Positions 1-8,402 of a DNA stretch of 64,000 nucleotides are shown piece after piece. Origin of the DNA: Zavarzinia compransoris. GTDB taxonomy: Bacteria > Pseudomonadota > Alphaproteobacteria > Zavarziniales > Zavarziniaceae. The position numbers were made by a program, and so were the translations under genes. Numbering within the stretch: the first letter of the stretch is position 1; every line of letters begins with the position of its first letter. The stretch covers positions 441,085 to 505,084 of the forward strand of contig NZ_QGLF01000001.1 in the NCBI RefSeq assembly GCF_003173055.1, read 5' to 3'. The notes beneath the pieces are model-generated. The model saw only the letters and a list, made by a program, of their open reading frames with translations, was not told the DNA's origin and did no database searches.

Positions 1-225
1 AAGGACCCGGGCGCGACCGTCGCCTGCGCCATGGGCAAGCGCTTCGCGACCGATGCCTGTTTCGACATCGTCAACGACGCGTTGCAGATCCACGGCGGTT
101 ACGGCTACCTCAAGGATTTCCCGATCGAGCGTTACCTGCGCGATCTCCGGGTGCATCAGATCCTGGAAGGCACCAATGAAATCATGCGCGTCATCATCGC
201 GCGAAAGCTGATCGAGGGGCGCTGA
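1..225 (+). CDS. Acyl-CoA dehydrogenase, C-terminal fragment (probably isobutyryl-CoA dehydrogenase)
   Basis: The window opens inside this gene; 74 codons to the TGA at 223-225 are visible. The tail carries the C-terminal signature of flavin acyl-CoA dehydrogenases: [16 protein letters not shown] followed by [18 protein letters not shown], which contribute to FAD binding and the dimer contact in that family. The next gene starts 3 bases after the stop and encodes 3-hydroxyisobutyryl-CoA hydrolase, then 3-hydroxyisobutyrate dehydrogenase. In that context the likely substrate is isobutyryl-CoA, giving methacrylyl-CoA in valine breakdown. The substrate is inferred from neighbours; the family call is secure. 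Confidence 0.9.
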   Translation, partial: KDPGATVACAMGKRFATDACFDIVNDALQIHGGYGYLKDFPIERYLRDLRVHQILEGTNEIMRVIIARKLIEGR

Positions 226-228
226 GCC

Positions 229-1260
229 ATGACCGAAGATGTCTTGTTCGAGATCCGGGGCGCCATCGGCCTCGTCACCCTGAACCGGCCGAAGGCGCTG
301 AACGCCCTGAATGTCCCGATGGTCGATGCCATGCGCGCCAAGCTGGCCGAATGGGCCGGCGATGACGCGGTCAAGGCGGTGGTGGTCACGGCGGCGGGGG
401 ATAAGGCGTTCTGCGCCGGCGGCGATATCCGCTTCCTGACCGAAAGCGGCAAGGCGGGCGACGGCGGGGCGGCGCGCTTCTGGGGCGACGAATACCGCCT
501 GAACACCGAAATCAAGCGCTATGGCAAGCCCTATGTTGCCCTGATCGACGGCATCACCATGGGCGGCGGTGTCGGCATTTCCGTTCATGCGCCCTATCGC
601 GTGGCGACGGAAAAGACCCTGTTCGCCATGCCGGAAACCGGCATCGGCCTGTTCCCCGATGTCGGCGGCGGTTACTTCCTGCCCCGGCTTGCGGGCCGGC
701 TCGGCTATTACCTCGGCCTGACGGGCGCGCGGCTGAAGGGGGCGGATACTTATGCCGCCGGTGTCGCCACCCATTACACCGCCGCTGCCAACCTGCCCGC
801 GATCATCGATCGCCTGGCGGCGGGCGAGGCGGTCGAGGCCGTCCTGTCCGATATCCACCAGGACCCCGGCTCGGCCCCCCTCGATGCGCTGCGCACCGAG
901 ATCGACCGCCTTTTCGCTGCCGATACGGTCGAAGGCGTGCTGGCCGCGCTCGATGCCGACGGCGGCGATTTCGCCAAGGCCCAGGCCGCGGCCATCCGCA
1001 CCAAGTCGCCGACCAGCCTGAAGCTGACGCTGCGCCAGTTGCAGGAAGGGGCCAGGCTCGACTTCGAGGACAATATGAAGGTCGAGTTCCGCCTCGGCCA
1101 ATATGTCCTGAAGGGCAAGGATTTCTACGAGGGGGTCCGCGCCGTCATCGTCGACAAGGACCAGGCGCCGAAATGGAGCCCGGCCACCCTGGCCGAGGTT
1201 GCCGAGGCCGAGATCGACAGCGCCTTCCAGCCCCTCGCCGGTGGCGACTGGGCCCCCTGA
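229..1260 (+). CDS. 3-hydroxyisobutyryl-CoA hydrolase (enoyl-CoA hydratase/isomerase superfamily)
   Basis: A 343-residue crotonase-fold protein that would hydrolyse 3-hydroxyisobutyryl-CoA to free 3-hydroxyisobutyrate in valine catabolism. The crotonase core is clear: an N-terminal LNRPKALNALN stretch, the oxyanion-hole segment AFCAGGDIR (about residues 61-69), and GGGVGISVHAPYRVATE followed by MPETGIGLFPDVGGGYFLPRL (about 108-155). The last segment, with a Glu and an Asp, is characteristic of the HIBYL-CoA hydrolase branch rather than of hydratases. Length (343 versus about 350 in the family) fits. The start has GAGGGG upstream and lies 3 bases after the preceding stop, indicating co-transcription. 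Confidence 0.92.
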   Translation: MTEDVLFEIRGAIGLVTLNRPKALNALNVPMVDAMRAKLAEWAGDDAVKAVVVTAAGDKAFCAGGDIRFLTESGKAGDGGAARFWGDEYRLNTEIKRYGKPYVALIDGITMGGGVGISVHAPYRVATEKTLFAMPETGIGLFPDVGGGYFLPRLAGRLGYYLGLTGARLKGADTYAAGVATHYTAAANLPAIIDRLAAGEAVEAVLSDIHQDPGSAPLDALRTEIDRLFAADTVEGVLAALDADGGDFAKAQAAAIRTKSPTSLKLTLRQLQEGARLDFEDNMKVEFRLGQYVLKGKDFYEGVRAVIVDKDQAPKWSPATLAEVAEAEIDSAFQPLAGGDWAP

Positions 1261-1294
1261 TTTTACGATCGTCTGAACAGAGGAAACGCCCCAA

Positions 1295-2185
1295 ATGGCA
1301 AAAATCGCCTTCATCGGCCTCGGCAACATGGGCGGTCCCATGGCCCGCAATCTGGTCAAGGCCGGGCACAGTCTCGCGGTCTTCGATCTCAGCACGGCGG
1401 CGGTCGAGGCCCTGGTCGCCGAAGGCGCCAGCGCTGCCGCCAGCCCGTCCGAAGCCGCCAGGGGCGCTGAGGTCGTCGTCTCCATGCTGCCGGCCGGCGC
1501 CCATGTGAAGTCGGTCTATGCCGCCGAGGGCGGCGTGATCGATTCGATTGCCAAGGGCAGCCTGCTGATCGACTGTTCGACCATCGACGTGGCCAGCGCC
1601 CGCGAGGTGAGTGCGGTCGCCGAAAAGGCCGGGATCGACATGGTCGATGCCCCGGTGTCGGGCGGCGTCGGCGGTGCGGCGGCCGGCACGCTGACCTTCA
1701 TGGTCGGCGGTTCGGATGCGGCCTTCGAGCGTGCGAAGCCGATCCTGGACGCCATGGGCAAGACCATCGTCCATGCCGGCGGCCCCGGCAACGGCCAGGC
1801 GGCCAAGATCTGCAACAACATGCTGCTGGGCATTTCGATGATCGGCACCTGCGAAGCCTTTGCCCTTGCCGAAAAGCTGGGCTTGGACGCGCAGAAACTG
1901 TTCGACATCTCGTCGAAATCGTCGGGCCAGTGCTGGTCGATGACGTCCTATTGCCCGGTGCCGGGCCCGGTGCCGGCCAGCCCCGCCAACCGCGACTATC
2001 AGCCCGGCTTCGCCACGGCGATGATGCTGAAAGACCTGAAACTGGCCCAGGAAGCGGCCGCCAAGGTCGGCGCCGCCACCCCCCTCGGCAATCAGGCCGC
2101 CAGCCTCTACACCCTGTTCGACGCCGCCGGCAAGGGCGGGGTCGATTTCTCGGGCATCATCAACCTCCTGCGCGGCAGGATCTGA
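1295..2185 (+). CDS. mmsB: 3-hydroxyisobutyrate dehydrogenase
   Basis: A 296-residue NAD-dependent beta-hydroxyacid dehydrogenase that oxidises 3-hydroxyisobutyrate to methylmalonate semialdehyde. The N-terminal Rossmann motif is FIGLGNMGGPMARNLVKAGH; the substrate-binding segment DAPVSGGVGGAAAGTLTFMV is at about residues 118-137; the catalytic lysine lies in GNGQAAKICNNM; KDLKLA is the conserved cofactor-contacting stretch. AGAGGAAA precedes the ATG as ribosome binding site. It is the third gene of the valine operon, and methylmalonate semialdehyde dehydrogenase (mmsA) would be expected upstream of the window. Family and activity are well supported. Confidence 0.95.
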   Translation: MAKIAFIGLGNMGGPMARNLVKAGHSLAVFDLSTAAVEALVAEGASAAASPSEAARGAEVVVSMLPAGAHVKSVYAAEGGVIDSIAKGSLLIDCSTIDVASAREVSAVAEKAGIDMVDAPVSGGVGGAAAGTLTFMVGGSDAAFERAKPILDAMGKTIVHAGGPGNGQAAKICNNMLLGISMIGTCEAFALAEKLGLDAQKLFDISSKSSGQCWSMTSYCPVPGPVPASPANRDYQPGFATAMMLKDLKLAQEAAAKVGAATPLGNQAASLYTLFDAAGKGGVDFSGIINLLRGRI

Positions 2186-2187
2186 TC

Positions 2188-3240
2188 TTAAGGGGCGGCT
2201 TTCGGGCCGCCTTCGCCGCCGGCCAGCGCCCAAAGGTGCTGCGCCAGATCGGGGCGCAGCAGGCGGGCGCCCCGCCTTGCCAGTTCGACCCATTTCGGCC
2301 CCCTGGCGGCCAATTCGTGCCAATAGTCGCCGACATCGCCCGGGCGGTCCTCGCACAGGACGTCGAGAAGCGATTGCGCTTGGATCACGTCCTTGGCGGC
2401 TTTCTCGGGGCGTCGTCCGGGGCGCTGCGAAATGATCAGCTTGTGCAAGGCATAGCGTGTCGGGTCCGGCACGTTCAGCAGGATGCCGGCGCCGTACAGC
2501 GCACAGGCCTTGATTTCCCGATAAATGAGAAAATCAAGGAAACGCAATGGCTGTGCCGCCGTATCCAGGGCGGGCAGGGGCACCGACGTGTCCGAGGTCG
2601 GGCCTCTCATCGGGCTGAGAAACTCCACTTTCAGGCCCCCCGGCGCCTGAAAGGAGATGATGTGAGGCTCGTAGAAGGGCTGCGTCACTGGCGCGAAGCC
2701 GGGGTCCACGGCCTGAAGCGCAGCGATCAGGCCAGTTTCCACCTTGTCTTCGATGGCGATCGAGATCGAGTGGAATTGGGCGAGGTCGATATCCTCGGTC
2801 ATCAGGCTTGCTGCGGGCAGGCCGACGCCCAGCATGGGCCCATAGGTCTGGTAGGCGGCGGTCCCGACCAGGACCGCGCGCAGCCGGAAAACCCCGGCGT
2901 CTGCCAAGGCGGCAAGAACCCGGCCGACTTTCGGCTGGACGGAGATGCGATAGCCGCGCGCCAACGCCCGTACCGTATCGCGTCGTTCCCGTTCCGACGA
3001 CAGGTTCCGCCTGCTCCGGGCGATCCTGTCGAGAAGTTCGGCACTCTCTGGGCCGCAATAGAGCTGGACCCGCTTTCCCCCGCGCATAGTCTGGAAATAC
3101 CAATAGCGTTTGGCTTTCACCGTTTTCGAAACATAGCTGCCGCCTGCAGCGGTGACACCCTGAAGCGCCTGATCCTCCAGTTTGTCGACAAGGTCGGCAT
3201 AGGATGTCTGCAATGACAGCGGGTATCTGCGGATGGCCAT
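2188..3240 (-). CDS. GSU2403-type nucleotidyltransferase-fold protein
   Basis: A 350-residue cytosolic protein, convergent with mmsB and only 2 bases from it. The central part (about residues 110-165) reads LRAVLVGTAAYQTYGPMLGV, then MTEDIDLAQF. A Gly-rich strand-turn followed by an acidic DID pair is the hallmark of the minimal nucleotidyltransferase fold, and the whole resembles the GSU2403-like family (NTP_transf_8). The N-terminal 100 residues are basic and include the aromatic segment KRYWYFQT. Related folds occur in AbiEii-type antitoxin/toxin enzymes, but no partner gene is visible beside it. Its substrate is unknown. The start codon directly abuts a perfect palindrome (3242-3274), which suggests tight transcriptional control. 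The family call is from pattern memory. Confidence 0.7.
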   Translation of the reverse strand: MAIRRYPLSLQTSYADLVDKLEDQALQGVTAAGGSYVSKTVKAKRYWYFQTMRGGKRVQLYCGPESAELLDRIARSRRNLSSERERRDTVRALARGYRISVQPKVGRVLAALADAGVFRLRAVLVGTAAYQTYGPMLGVGLPAASLMTEDIDLAQFHSISIAIEDKVETGLIAALQAVDPGFAPVTQPFYEPHIISFQAPGGLKVEFLSPMRGPTSDTSVPLPALDTAAQPLRFLDFLIYREIKACALYGAGILLNVPDPTRYALHKLIISQRPGRRPEKAAKDVIQAQSLLDVLCEDRPGDVGDYWHELAARGPKWVELARRGARLLRPDLAQHLWALAGGEGGPKAAP

Positions 3241-3241
3241 C

Positions 3242-3274
3242 AGTTATACTCATTTTGTCATTATGAGTATAACT
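3242..3274. promoter_or_regulatory. Perfect 12-bp inverted repeat upstream of the nucleotidyltransferase-fold gene
   Basis: AGTTATACTCAT at 3242-3253 and ATGAGTATAACT at 3263-3274 are exact reverse complements separated by 9 bases. The right edge of the minus-strand gene (ATG at 3238-3240) is one base away. The element is strikingly AT-rich against the surrounding sequence and contains TATACT on each strand, which could double as a -10 element. A dimeric repressor site overlapping the promoter of 2188-3240 is the simplest reading. The hairpin could alternatively act in the leader RNA. Confidence 0.6.
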
Positions 3275-3303
3275 CGCTCGGGTATCGCCGCAAGGCCGCT
3301 CGT

Positions 3304-4512
3304 CTACTCGTGCCTCAGCGCGTCGATCGGGTCCATGCGGGCGGCGCGGCGGGCCGGGAAATAGCCGAAGCCGATGCCGACGAGGCCGGAGAACAGGGTG
3401 GCGAGAAGGATCACGCCCGGTTCGATCAGCAGGGGCAGGCCGAGGGCGGCGGTGCCCAGTGCCGACAGGCCGAGGCCGAGGACGACGCCGATCAGCCCGC
3501 CGAAGATGGAGAGCAGCACCGCTTCGGTCAGGAACTGGGCCAGCACCTCGCGCTCCAGGGCGCCGATGGCGAGGCGGATGCCGATCTCGCGGGTCCGCTC
3601 GGTCACCGCCACCAGCATGATGTTCATGATGCCGATGCCGCCGACGATCAGCGAGATCGCGGCGATGGCGCCGAGGAAGGCGGTCAGGATCACGGTGACG
3701 CCGCCGATGATCTTGGCGATTTCGGAAACGTCGTTGACCTGGAAATCATCCGCCTTGTTGGCGGTGATGTGGCGCCGGTCGCGCAGGATGCCTTCGATAT
3801 CCTCCTTCGCCTTGGGCAATTGCTCGGCCGAGGCGACGGAGATCAGGATCAGGCTGACATCCTGGTTGCCCGCCAGCCGGCGCTGGAAGGTCTTCAGCGG
3901 CATGACGACGAGATCGTCCTGGTCCTGGCCGAGAATCGACTGGCCCTTGCCCGACAGGATCCCGATCACCATGCAGGGAATGCCGGAAACCCGAAGCGGC
4001 GCGCCCAAGGGGTCCTGGGCGCCGAAAATCTCGCGCACGATGGTCTGGCCGATGACGCAGACCGAGCGGCCAGAGCGAAGCTCGCCCTCGTCGAAGGGCC
4101 GGCCGGCGACCAGCGGCCATTCCCGCACGGCAAGATAATTCGCATCGGCGCCGACCGCCGTGGTCGACCAGCTGTTGTTGCCCAGCACGACGGGGGCGGC
4201 CGTGGTCGCGACCGGCGCGACCGCGATCAGCCCGGCGGCGTCGCGCTCGATCGCCCGCGCATCGGCCAGCTTGAAGGGGGCGGCGGCCTGGGGCGGGCCG
4301 CCCTTGCCGGCATTGCCCGGGGCGACCACGATCAGGTTGCGCCCCAGGCTCGAAATCTCGTTGGTGATGCTGGCGGTAGCGCCCTGGCCGAGGGTGACCA
4401 GGGCGATCACCGCCGCGATGCCGATGACGATGCCGAGGGTGGTGAGGATCGAGCGCATCAGGTTGCGCCGCAGTTCCTGGAACGCCATCCGCAGCGTGGT
4501 CGAAAAGGCCAT
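3304..4512 (-). CDS. MacB-like ABC transporter permease
   Basis: A 402-residue inner-membrane permease of the MacB/FtsX type. The N-terminus has the conserved LRRNLMRSILTTLGIVIGIA entry into the first membrane helix. A periplasmic MacB_PCD-type domain follows (about residues 45-270). The C-terminal three helices include LIVGGIGIMNIMLVAVTERTREIGIRLAIGA, the FtsX-family signature. The ATG at 4512 overlaps the TGA of the ATPase gene (TGATG), so translation is probably coupled; a GTG one codon earlier is an alternative. With the ATPase and adaptor it forms a MacAB-like efflux or lipoprotein/peptide export unit. Only the membrane half is encoded here, with the ATPase as a separate polypeptide, unlike E. 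coli MacB. Confidence 0.92.
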   Translation of the reverse strand: MAFSTTLRMAFQELRRNLMRSILTTLGIVIGIAAVIALVTLGQGATASITNEISSLGRNLIVVAPGNAGKGGPPQAAAPFKLADARAIERDAAGLIAVAPVATTAAPVVLGNNSWSTTAVGADANYLAVREWPLVAGRPFDEGELRSGRSVCVIGQTIVREIFGAQDPLGAPLRVSGIPCMVIGILSGKGQSILGQDQDDLVVMPLKTFQRRLAGNQDVSLILISVASAEQLPKAKEDIEGILRDRRHITANKADDFQVNDVSEIAKIIGGVTVILTAFLGAIAAISLIVGGIGIMNIMLVAVTERTREIGIRLAIGALEREVLAQFLTEAVLLSIFGGLIGVVLGLGLSALGTAALGLPLLIEPGVILLATLFSGLVGIGFGYFPARRAARMDPIDALRHE

Positions 4513-5198
4513 CACGGGCGCACCTCGTCGGCGACGATGCGGCCATCCTTGAAGCGGATCTGGCGGCGGGCGAAGGCCGCCATGTCCGGCTCGTGGGTGA
4601 CCATGACCACGGTGATATTGTGGCCCCGGTTGAGGTCGACCAGCAATTCCATGATCTCGCGGCTGCGCTCGCTGTCCAGGTTGCCGGTGGGCTCGTCCGC
4701 CAGCAGAAGCTCGGGCTCGGTGACGATGGCCCGCGCGATCGCCACGCGCTGCTGCTGGCCGCCGGACAATTCCGCCTGGGTGTGATGCTCGCGCCCGGCC
4801 AGGCCGACCCGGGCCAGCGCGGCGCGGGCCTTCTCCCGCCTGACCGCGGTGCGTTCACCGCGATAGACCAGCGGCAGTTCGACATTCTCCAGTGCCGAGG
4901 TCCGCTTCAGCAGGTTGAAGCCCTGGAACACGAAACCGAGATGATTGCGCCGCAGCAGGGCGCGGCCGTTGCGGTCGAGGCTGGTCACATCGGTGCCGTC
5001 GAAGCGATAGGAACCGTCGGTCGGCGTGTCCAGGCAGCCGATGATGTTCATCGTGGTCGATTTGCCCGAGCCGCTGGGCCCCATGACGGCGACGAAATCC
5101 CCGGCCTCGATCACCAGGTCGATGCCGGCCAGCGCCGCCACCTCGGTCTCGCCCTGGCCATAGAGCTTGCGGATCCGGTTCAGCTCGATCAGGGCCAT
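4512..5198 (-). CDS. MacB-like ABC transporter ATP-binding protein
   Basis: A 228-residue ATPase of the LolD/MacB class that powers the permease encoded just downstream. The Walker A motif GPSGSGKST is at about residues 40-48, the Q-loop is in GFVFQGFNLL, the ABC signature is LSGGQQQRVAIARA, and Walker B is LLLADEPTGNLDS, followed by the H-loop VTHEPDMA. The length is normal for a stand-alone subunit. The gene ends in a 1-base TGATG overlap with the permease and begins 10 bases after the end of the adaptor gene, so the three form one operon in the order adaptor-ATPase-permease. Confidence 0.95.
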   Translation of the reverse strand: MALIELNRIRKLYGQGETEVAALAGIDLVIEAGDFVAVMGPSGSGKSTTMNIIGCLDTPTDGSYRFDGTDVTSLDRNGRALLRRNHLGFVFQGFNLLKRTSALENVELPLVYRGERTAVRREKARAALARVGLAGREHHTQAELSGGQQQRVAIARAIVTEPELLLADEPTGNLDSERSREIMELLVDLNRGHNITVVMVTHEPDMAAFARRQIRFKDGRIVADEVRP

Positions 5199-5208
5199 GA
5201 TGCCGGCC

Positions 5209-6378
5209 TCAGCGGGGCAGGGCGGGGCGCTGGATGTCGACGATCACGGCCGTGCCGGCGTCGAGGCCGGGGCCGCCGATCTCGGTCTGGCGGCCGTCGC
5301 TGAGGCCGAGGGTGACGGTCACCGCCCGCGGCGACCCGCCGTCGTCCAGCCACAGCCGGCCCTGGTCCGGGGCCAGGGCGGGCAGGGCCTCGCCCAGCTT
5401 TTCCGGGGGCGTGAAGCGAAGCGCGCCGTTCGGCACCAGCACCACGTCGGCGCGCACCGCGCCGATGACGTCGGCGGTGGCGGTCATGCCGGGGCGGAGC
5501 GCCATGTCCGGATTGTCGACCCGGGCCAGGACCTGATAGGTGACGACGCCCTGTTCGCTTTTCGGGGCGAGGCGGACCGAGGTCACTTCGGCATCGAAGC
5601 GCCGGGTCGGATAGGCATCGACCGAGAAGCTGGCCTTCTGGCCGACCTTGATGTGGCCGATGTCGGCTTCGTCGACGTCGAGGTTCAATTCCATCCGGGT
5701 CAGGTCGCGGGCGACGGTGAACAGCACCGGTGTCTGCAGGCTGGCGACGATGGTCTGGCCCAGTTCGATACTGCGCGAAATCACCACGCCATCGACCGGC
5801 GAGCGGATGGTCGCCTTGTCCAGGGTGGAGCGGTCGGAGGACAGCACCGCCTCCGCCACCTTCACCCCGGCCTCGGCCGATTGCAGGGCGGCGCGGGCGC
5901 GGGCCAGTTCGGCGATGTCGCGGTCGCGCGCCTGCTGCGAGGCATAGCGGTTGTCGGCCAGGGCCTGGGTCCGCTCCGCGGTCACTTCGGCCAGGCGGAG
6001 GGCGGCCTTCGCCTCCGCCACCGATGCCTGGGCGGACAGGAGATTGGCCTCCGACTGGGCGACCTTGGCTTCGAGCGAACTGGTGTCCAGCCGGGCCAGG
6101 ACCTGGCCTTGCTTCACCTGGTCGTTGTAGTCGGCATGGAGTTCGGTGACCCGGCCGGTGATCTCGGCGCCGACATCGACCTGGTCGAGGGGCTGCACGC
6201 TGCCGGTGGCGCTGACGGTCACGGTCAGGGTGCCGCGGGTCAGCGCCTGGGTCTTATAGGCGACGGCCCCGCCGCCGCCGAGGGCGGACATCAGGACGAT
6301 CAGCACGACGAGGACAGGTACCCCGATCAGGAACCAGCGCCAGCGGTAGAAAGGCGGGCGGGCGGGCTTTTCGCTCAT
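5209..6378 (-). CDS. MacA-like periplasmic adaptor (HlyD/RND membrane fusion family)
   Basis: A 389-residue membrane-fusion protein. One N-terminal membrane segment (about residues 12-35, rich in Trp, Val and Leu) anchors it. Then come a lipoyl-like half (VSATGSVQPLDQVDVGAEI), an alpha-hairpin rich in Ala, Gln and Glu (about 90-175) and the second lipoyl half IRSPVDGVVISRSIELGQTI, followed by beta-barrel and membrane-proximal domains. It would link the inner-membrane permease to an outer-membrane channel. No TolC homologue is encoded nearby, so an outer-membrane partner must lie elsewhere. It is first in the three-gene operon. Confidence 0.92.
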   Translation of the reverse strand: MSEKPARPPFYRWRWFLIGVPVLVVLIVLMSALGGGGAVAYKTQALTRGTLTVTVSATGSVQPLDQVDVGAEITGRVTELHADYNDQVKQGQVLARLDTSSLEAKVAQSEANLLSAQASVAEAKAALRLAEVTAERTQALADNRYASQQARDRDIAELARARAALQSAEAGVKVAEAVLSSDRSTLDKATIRSPVDGVVISRSIELGQTIVASLQTPVLFTVARDLTRMELNLDVDEADIGHIKVGQKASFSVDAYPTRRFDAEVTSVRLAPKSEQGVVTYQVLARVDNPDMALRPGMTATADVIGAVRADVVLVPNGALRFTPPEKLGEALPALAPDQGRLWLDDGGSPRAVTVTLGLSDGRQTEIGGPGLDAGTAVIVDIQRPALPR

Positions 6379-6410
6379 CGGACGGGGCGCTCCGTGTCGG
6401 GTCCTGGCTT

Positions 6411-6436
6411 TTCGGCCCCCAAGAGATGGGGCCGAA
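6411..6436. promoter_or_regulatory. 9-bp perfect inverted repeat upstream of the MacA-like gene
   Basis: TTCGGCCCC at 6411-6419 pairs exactly with GGGGCCGAA at 6428-6436 (8-base spacer). It lies between the end of the radical SAM gene and the start of the adaptor gene, both on the minus strand. It has no U-tract, so it could be an operator for the efflux operon or a weak terminator for the upstream gene. Confidence 0.35.
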
Positions 6437-6492
6437 CGGCCGCCCGGACAAGCGGATTTACACTTTGCAATAAATCGCCGCCGTCCCGCCGA

Positions 6493-8229
6493 TCACGGGG
6501 CCTTGACCGCACCGGCGGCCCGGCGGCGGGCATGGGCGGTGGTGCGGGTCGCGGTCAGCAGGGCGTCGTTGGCGGCGGCATCGCTGCCGCCGATCGCGGC
6601 GTCGCTATAGGCGAGGCGGTCGGGCGCGCGGCGGACCTGGAACATCAGCCATTTCAGGCGCGCGAAGGTGGACCACATGCGGCCGGTGCCGCGCAGCGCT
6701 TGCAGCACCATCCGCGGATAGAAGACGAAGGGCGATTCGAGCGGCAGGCCGTGGCGGCGCTGGCGCCGGCGGCGGATGCGGACGATGCCGGATTCGAGCA
6801 TGGCGACATTCTCCGCCAGCACGGACTCCCGATAGCCGAGCAGGCGGTGCACCAGCATCTTGGGCCGGTGGATGCGCAGGGCCACCATGCGCTGCATGAT
6901 GCGCTTCAGATGGGCGAACTCGTAGAAACTGCGGTGGGCGCCGATGAAGGCTTCCTCCCATTCCGCGTCGCTCATGCGCGGGTGGTGGGTGACCCGGTGG
7001 TTGAGGTCGTATTTGCTCATGTCCGGGTCCATCCAGACCCCGGCGTCGAGCAATTTCTTGTGATCCTCGCACCCGGGCAGGGGCGTCAGGTAATTGATGT
7101 AGAGGAAATCGATCGGCATCTGGGTCTTGATCACCTCGATGTCGCGCAGGATCGATTCCTTGGTGTCGTTGGGGAAGCCGATGATGTAACCGCAGGTGAT
7201 CAGCACCGGGTGCTTCTTCCAGGCCAGGAACATGTCGCGGTATTCCTCGACCCGGTTCTGGCGCTTCTTCGTGCTTTCCAGGCTGTCGGCATTGATGTTC
7301 TCGAGGCCGATGAAGATCTGGTCGGCACCGGCGGCGACGCATTTGTCGATGAAATTCGGAATCCGATGCGCCAGCGTATCGACTTGGATCACCAGGCGGA
7401 CGCGGATCCCCTCGGCGCGGAGCGCGATCAGGCGGTCGAGATGGCCTTCCCAGCCGCGGTTGCGGGCAAAATTGTCGTCGGTCAGGAAGAAGCCCGAAAT
7501 CCCCTCGGCGACGTTGCGGCGGACGATCGCTTCCAGGTCGTCCGGCGTGCGGAAGCGGCTTTTCCGGCCCTGGACATTGATGATGGTGCAGAAGCTGCAC
7601 TCGAAGGGGCAGCCGCGGCCGAGGTCGGCGGTCGAATAGCCGTAGATCATGCGGCGCAATTCGCGCTTGTCGCTGACCGGCAGGGCGGCGCCCGCCAGAT
7701 TGGGCTGGTCGTGGATGAAATTATAGAGCGGCGCCAGGGTGCCGGCATAGCCGTCGCGGATGACCTGGTCGATGCGGCCGTCCTCCGCCTCGCCGGCGAA
7801 GAACGAGATGCCGAGCGCCTGCGCCTCCACGAGGTCCGGCGGCATGGTCTTCAGCATGGAAACGATGCCCGAGACATGGAAGCCGCCGACGCAGACCGGG
7901 TGCCCGGCGGCCAGGAACGGCCGGGCAAGATCGACGGCGCGGGGAAACATGTTGGACTGAACCCCGACCATGAAGATCAGGAGGCGGGCCCCGGCCTTCC
8001 GCGCGGCCCGCATGATCCGGGCGGGATCGACCTTGCTGTGGGTTTCGTCCAGCCAATGGTAGCGGATCGTGACCTCCGGCCCGAGAAGCTGACGATCGAT
8101 CGCATCCTGCACGATGCCGGCGACGCAAGCCATGGAGTTCGACGGCATGATCGACCGTATCCATTGAACCGGATAGCCGTCGTCATCGTATCGGGCCGGT
8201 TTGATCAAACAAATGTCGAGCATAGCCAT
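6493..8229 (-). CDS. Cobalamin-binding-type radical SAM enzyme
   Basis: About 578 residues from the ATG at 8229; a start at 8262 would add 11 residues, and neither has a convincing Shine-Dalgarno. The N-terminal 190 residues look like a Rossmann-type B12-binding domain, with FMVGVQSNMFPRAVDLARPF and CVGGFHVSG. The radical SAM core follows with the cluster motif GRGCPFECSFC (CxxxCxxC), then FFLTDDNFARN, typical of the BchE/oxidative-methyltransferase-like B12 class. The C-terminus is basic (RIRRRRQRRHG). The substrate is unknown. It stands alone between icd and the efflux operon, so it might make or modify something that is exported, but no adjacent gene proves this. Confidence 0.85.
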   Translation of the reverse strand: MAMLDICLIKPARYDDDGYPVQWIRSIMPSNSMACVAGIVQDAIDRQLLGPEVTIRYHWLDETHSKVDPARIMRAARKAGARLLIFMVGVQSNMFPRAVDLARPFLAAGHPVCVGGFHVSGIVSMLKTMPPDLVEAQALGISFFAGEAEDGRIDQVIRDGYAGTLAPLYNFIHDQPNLAGAALPVSDKRELRRMIYGYSTADLGRGCPFECSFCTIINVQGRKSRFRTPDDLEAIVRRNVAEGISGFFLTDDNFARNRGWEGHLDRLIALRAEGIRVRLVIQVDTLAHRIPNFIDKCVAAGADQIFIGLENINADSLESTKKRQNRVEEYRDMFLAWKKHPVLITCGYIIGFPNDTKESILRDIEVIKTQMPIDFLYINYLTPLPGCEDHKKLLDAGVWMDPDMSKYDLNHRVTHHPRMSDAEWEEAFIGAHRSFYEFAHLKRIMQRMVALRIHRPKMLVHRLLGYRESVLAENVAMLESGIVRIRRRRQRRHGLPLESPFVFYPRMVLQALRGTGRMWSTFARLKWLMFQVRRAPDRLAYSDAAIGGSDAAANDALLTATRTTAHARRRAAGAVKAP

Positions 8230-8352
8230 GACGATCAACCGGTAAATGAATGATTGAAACATATCCGGTATCGGCGTCGGTAAGCACAGGGTGACGCCCG
8301 GATACGTAATTCTTCCAGATTAGAGCAGTTCTCTTTGCACTACAAATGGAAA

Positions 8353-8376
8353 CGCCCGCCCCGGAAGGGGCGGGCG
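8353..8376 (-). terminator. Rho-independent-like terminator of icd
   Basis: CGCCCGCCCC (8353-8362) and GGGGCGGGCG (8367-8376) form a 10-bp perfect GC stem with a 4-base loop. It lies 27 bases past the icd stop and is followed on the minus strand by a T-rich stretch (GTTTCCATTT). Position and structure fit a transcription terminator for icd. Confidence 0.7.
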
Positions 8377-8402
8377 CATCACCCGAACAGAGGAACCGGC
8401 GC

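Noticed and set aside
2194-2211. Hairpin GGCGGC/GCCGCC as terminator of mmsB
   Set aside because: It lies inside the opposing gene's 3' coding end, is only 6 bp and lacks a U-tract.
5167-8253. Open plus-strand frame of about 1000 codons across adaptor and radical SAM genes
   Set aside because: Antisense shadow of two well-supported minus-strand genes, without a ribosome binding site or family match.
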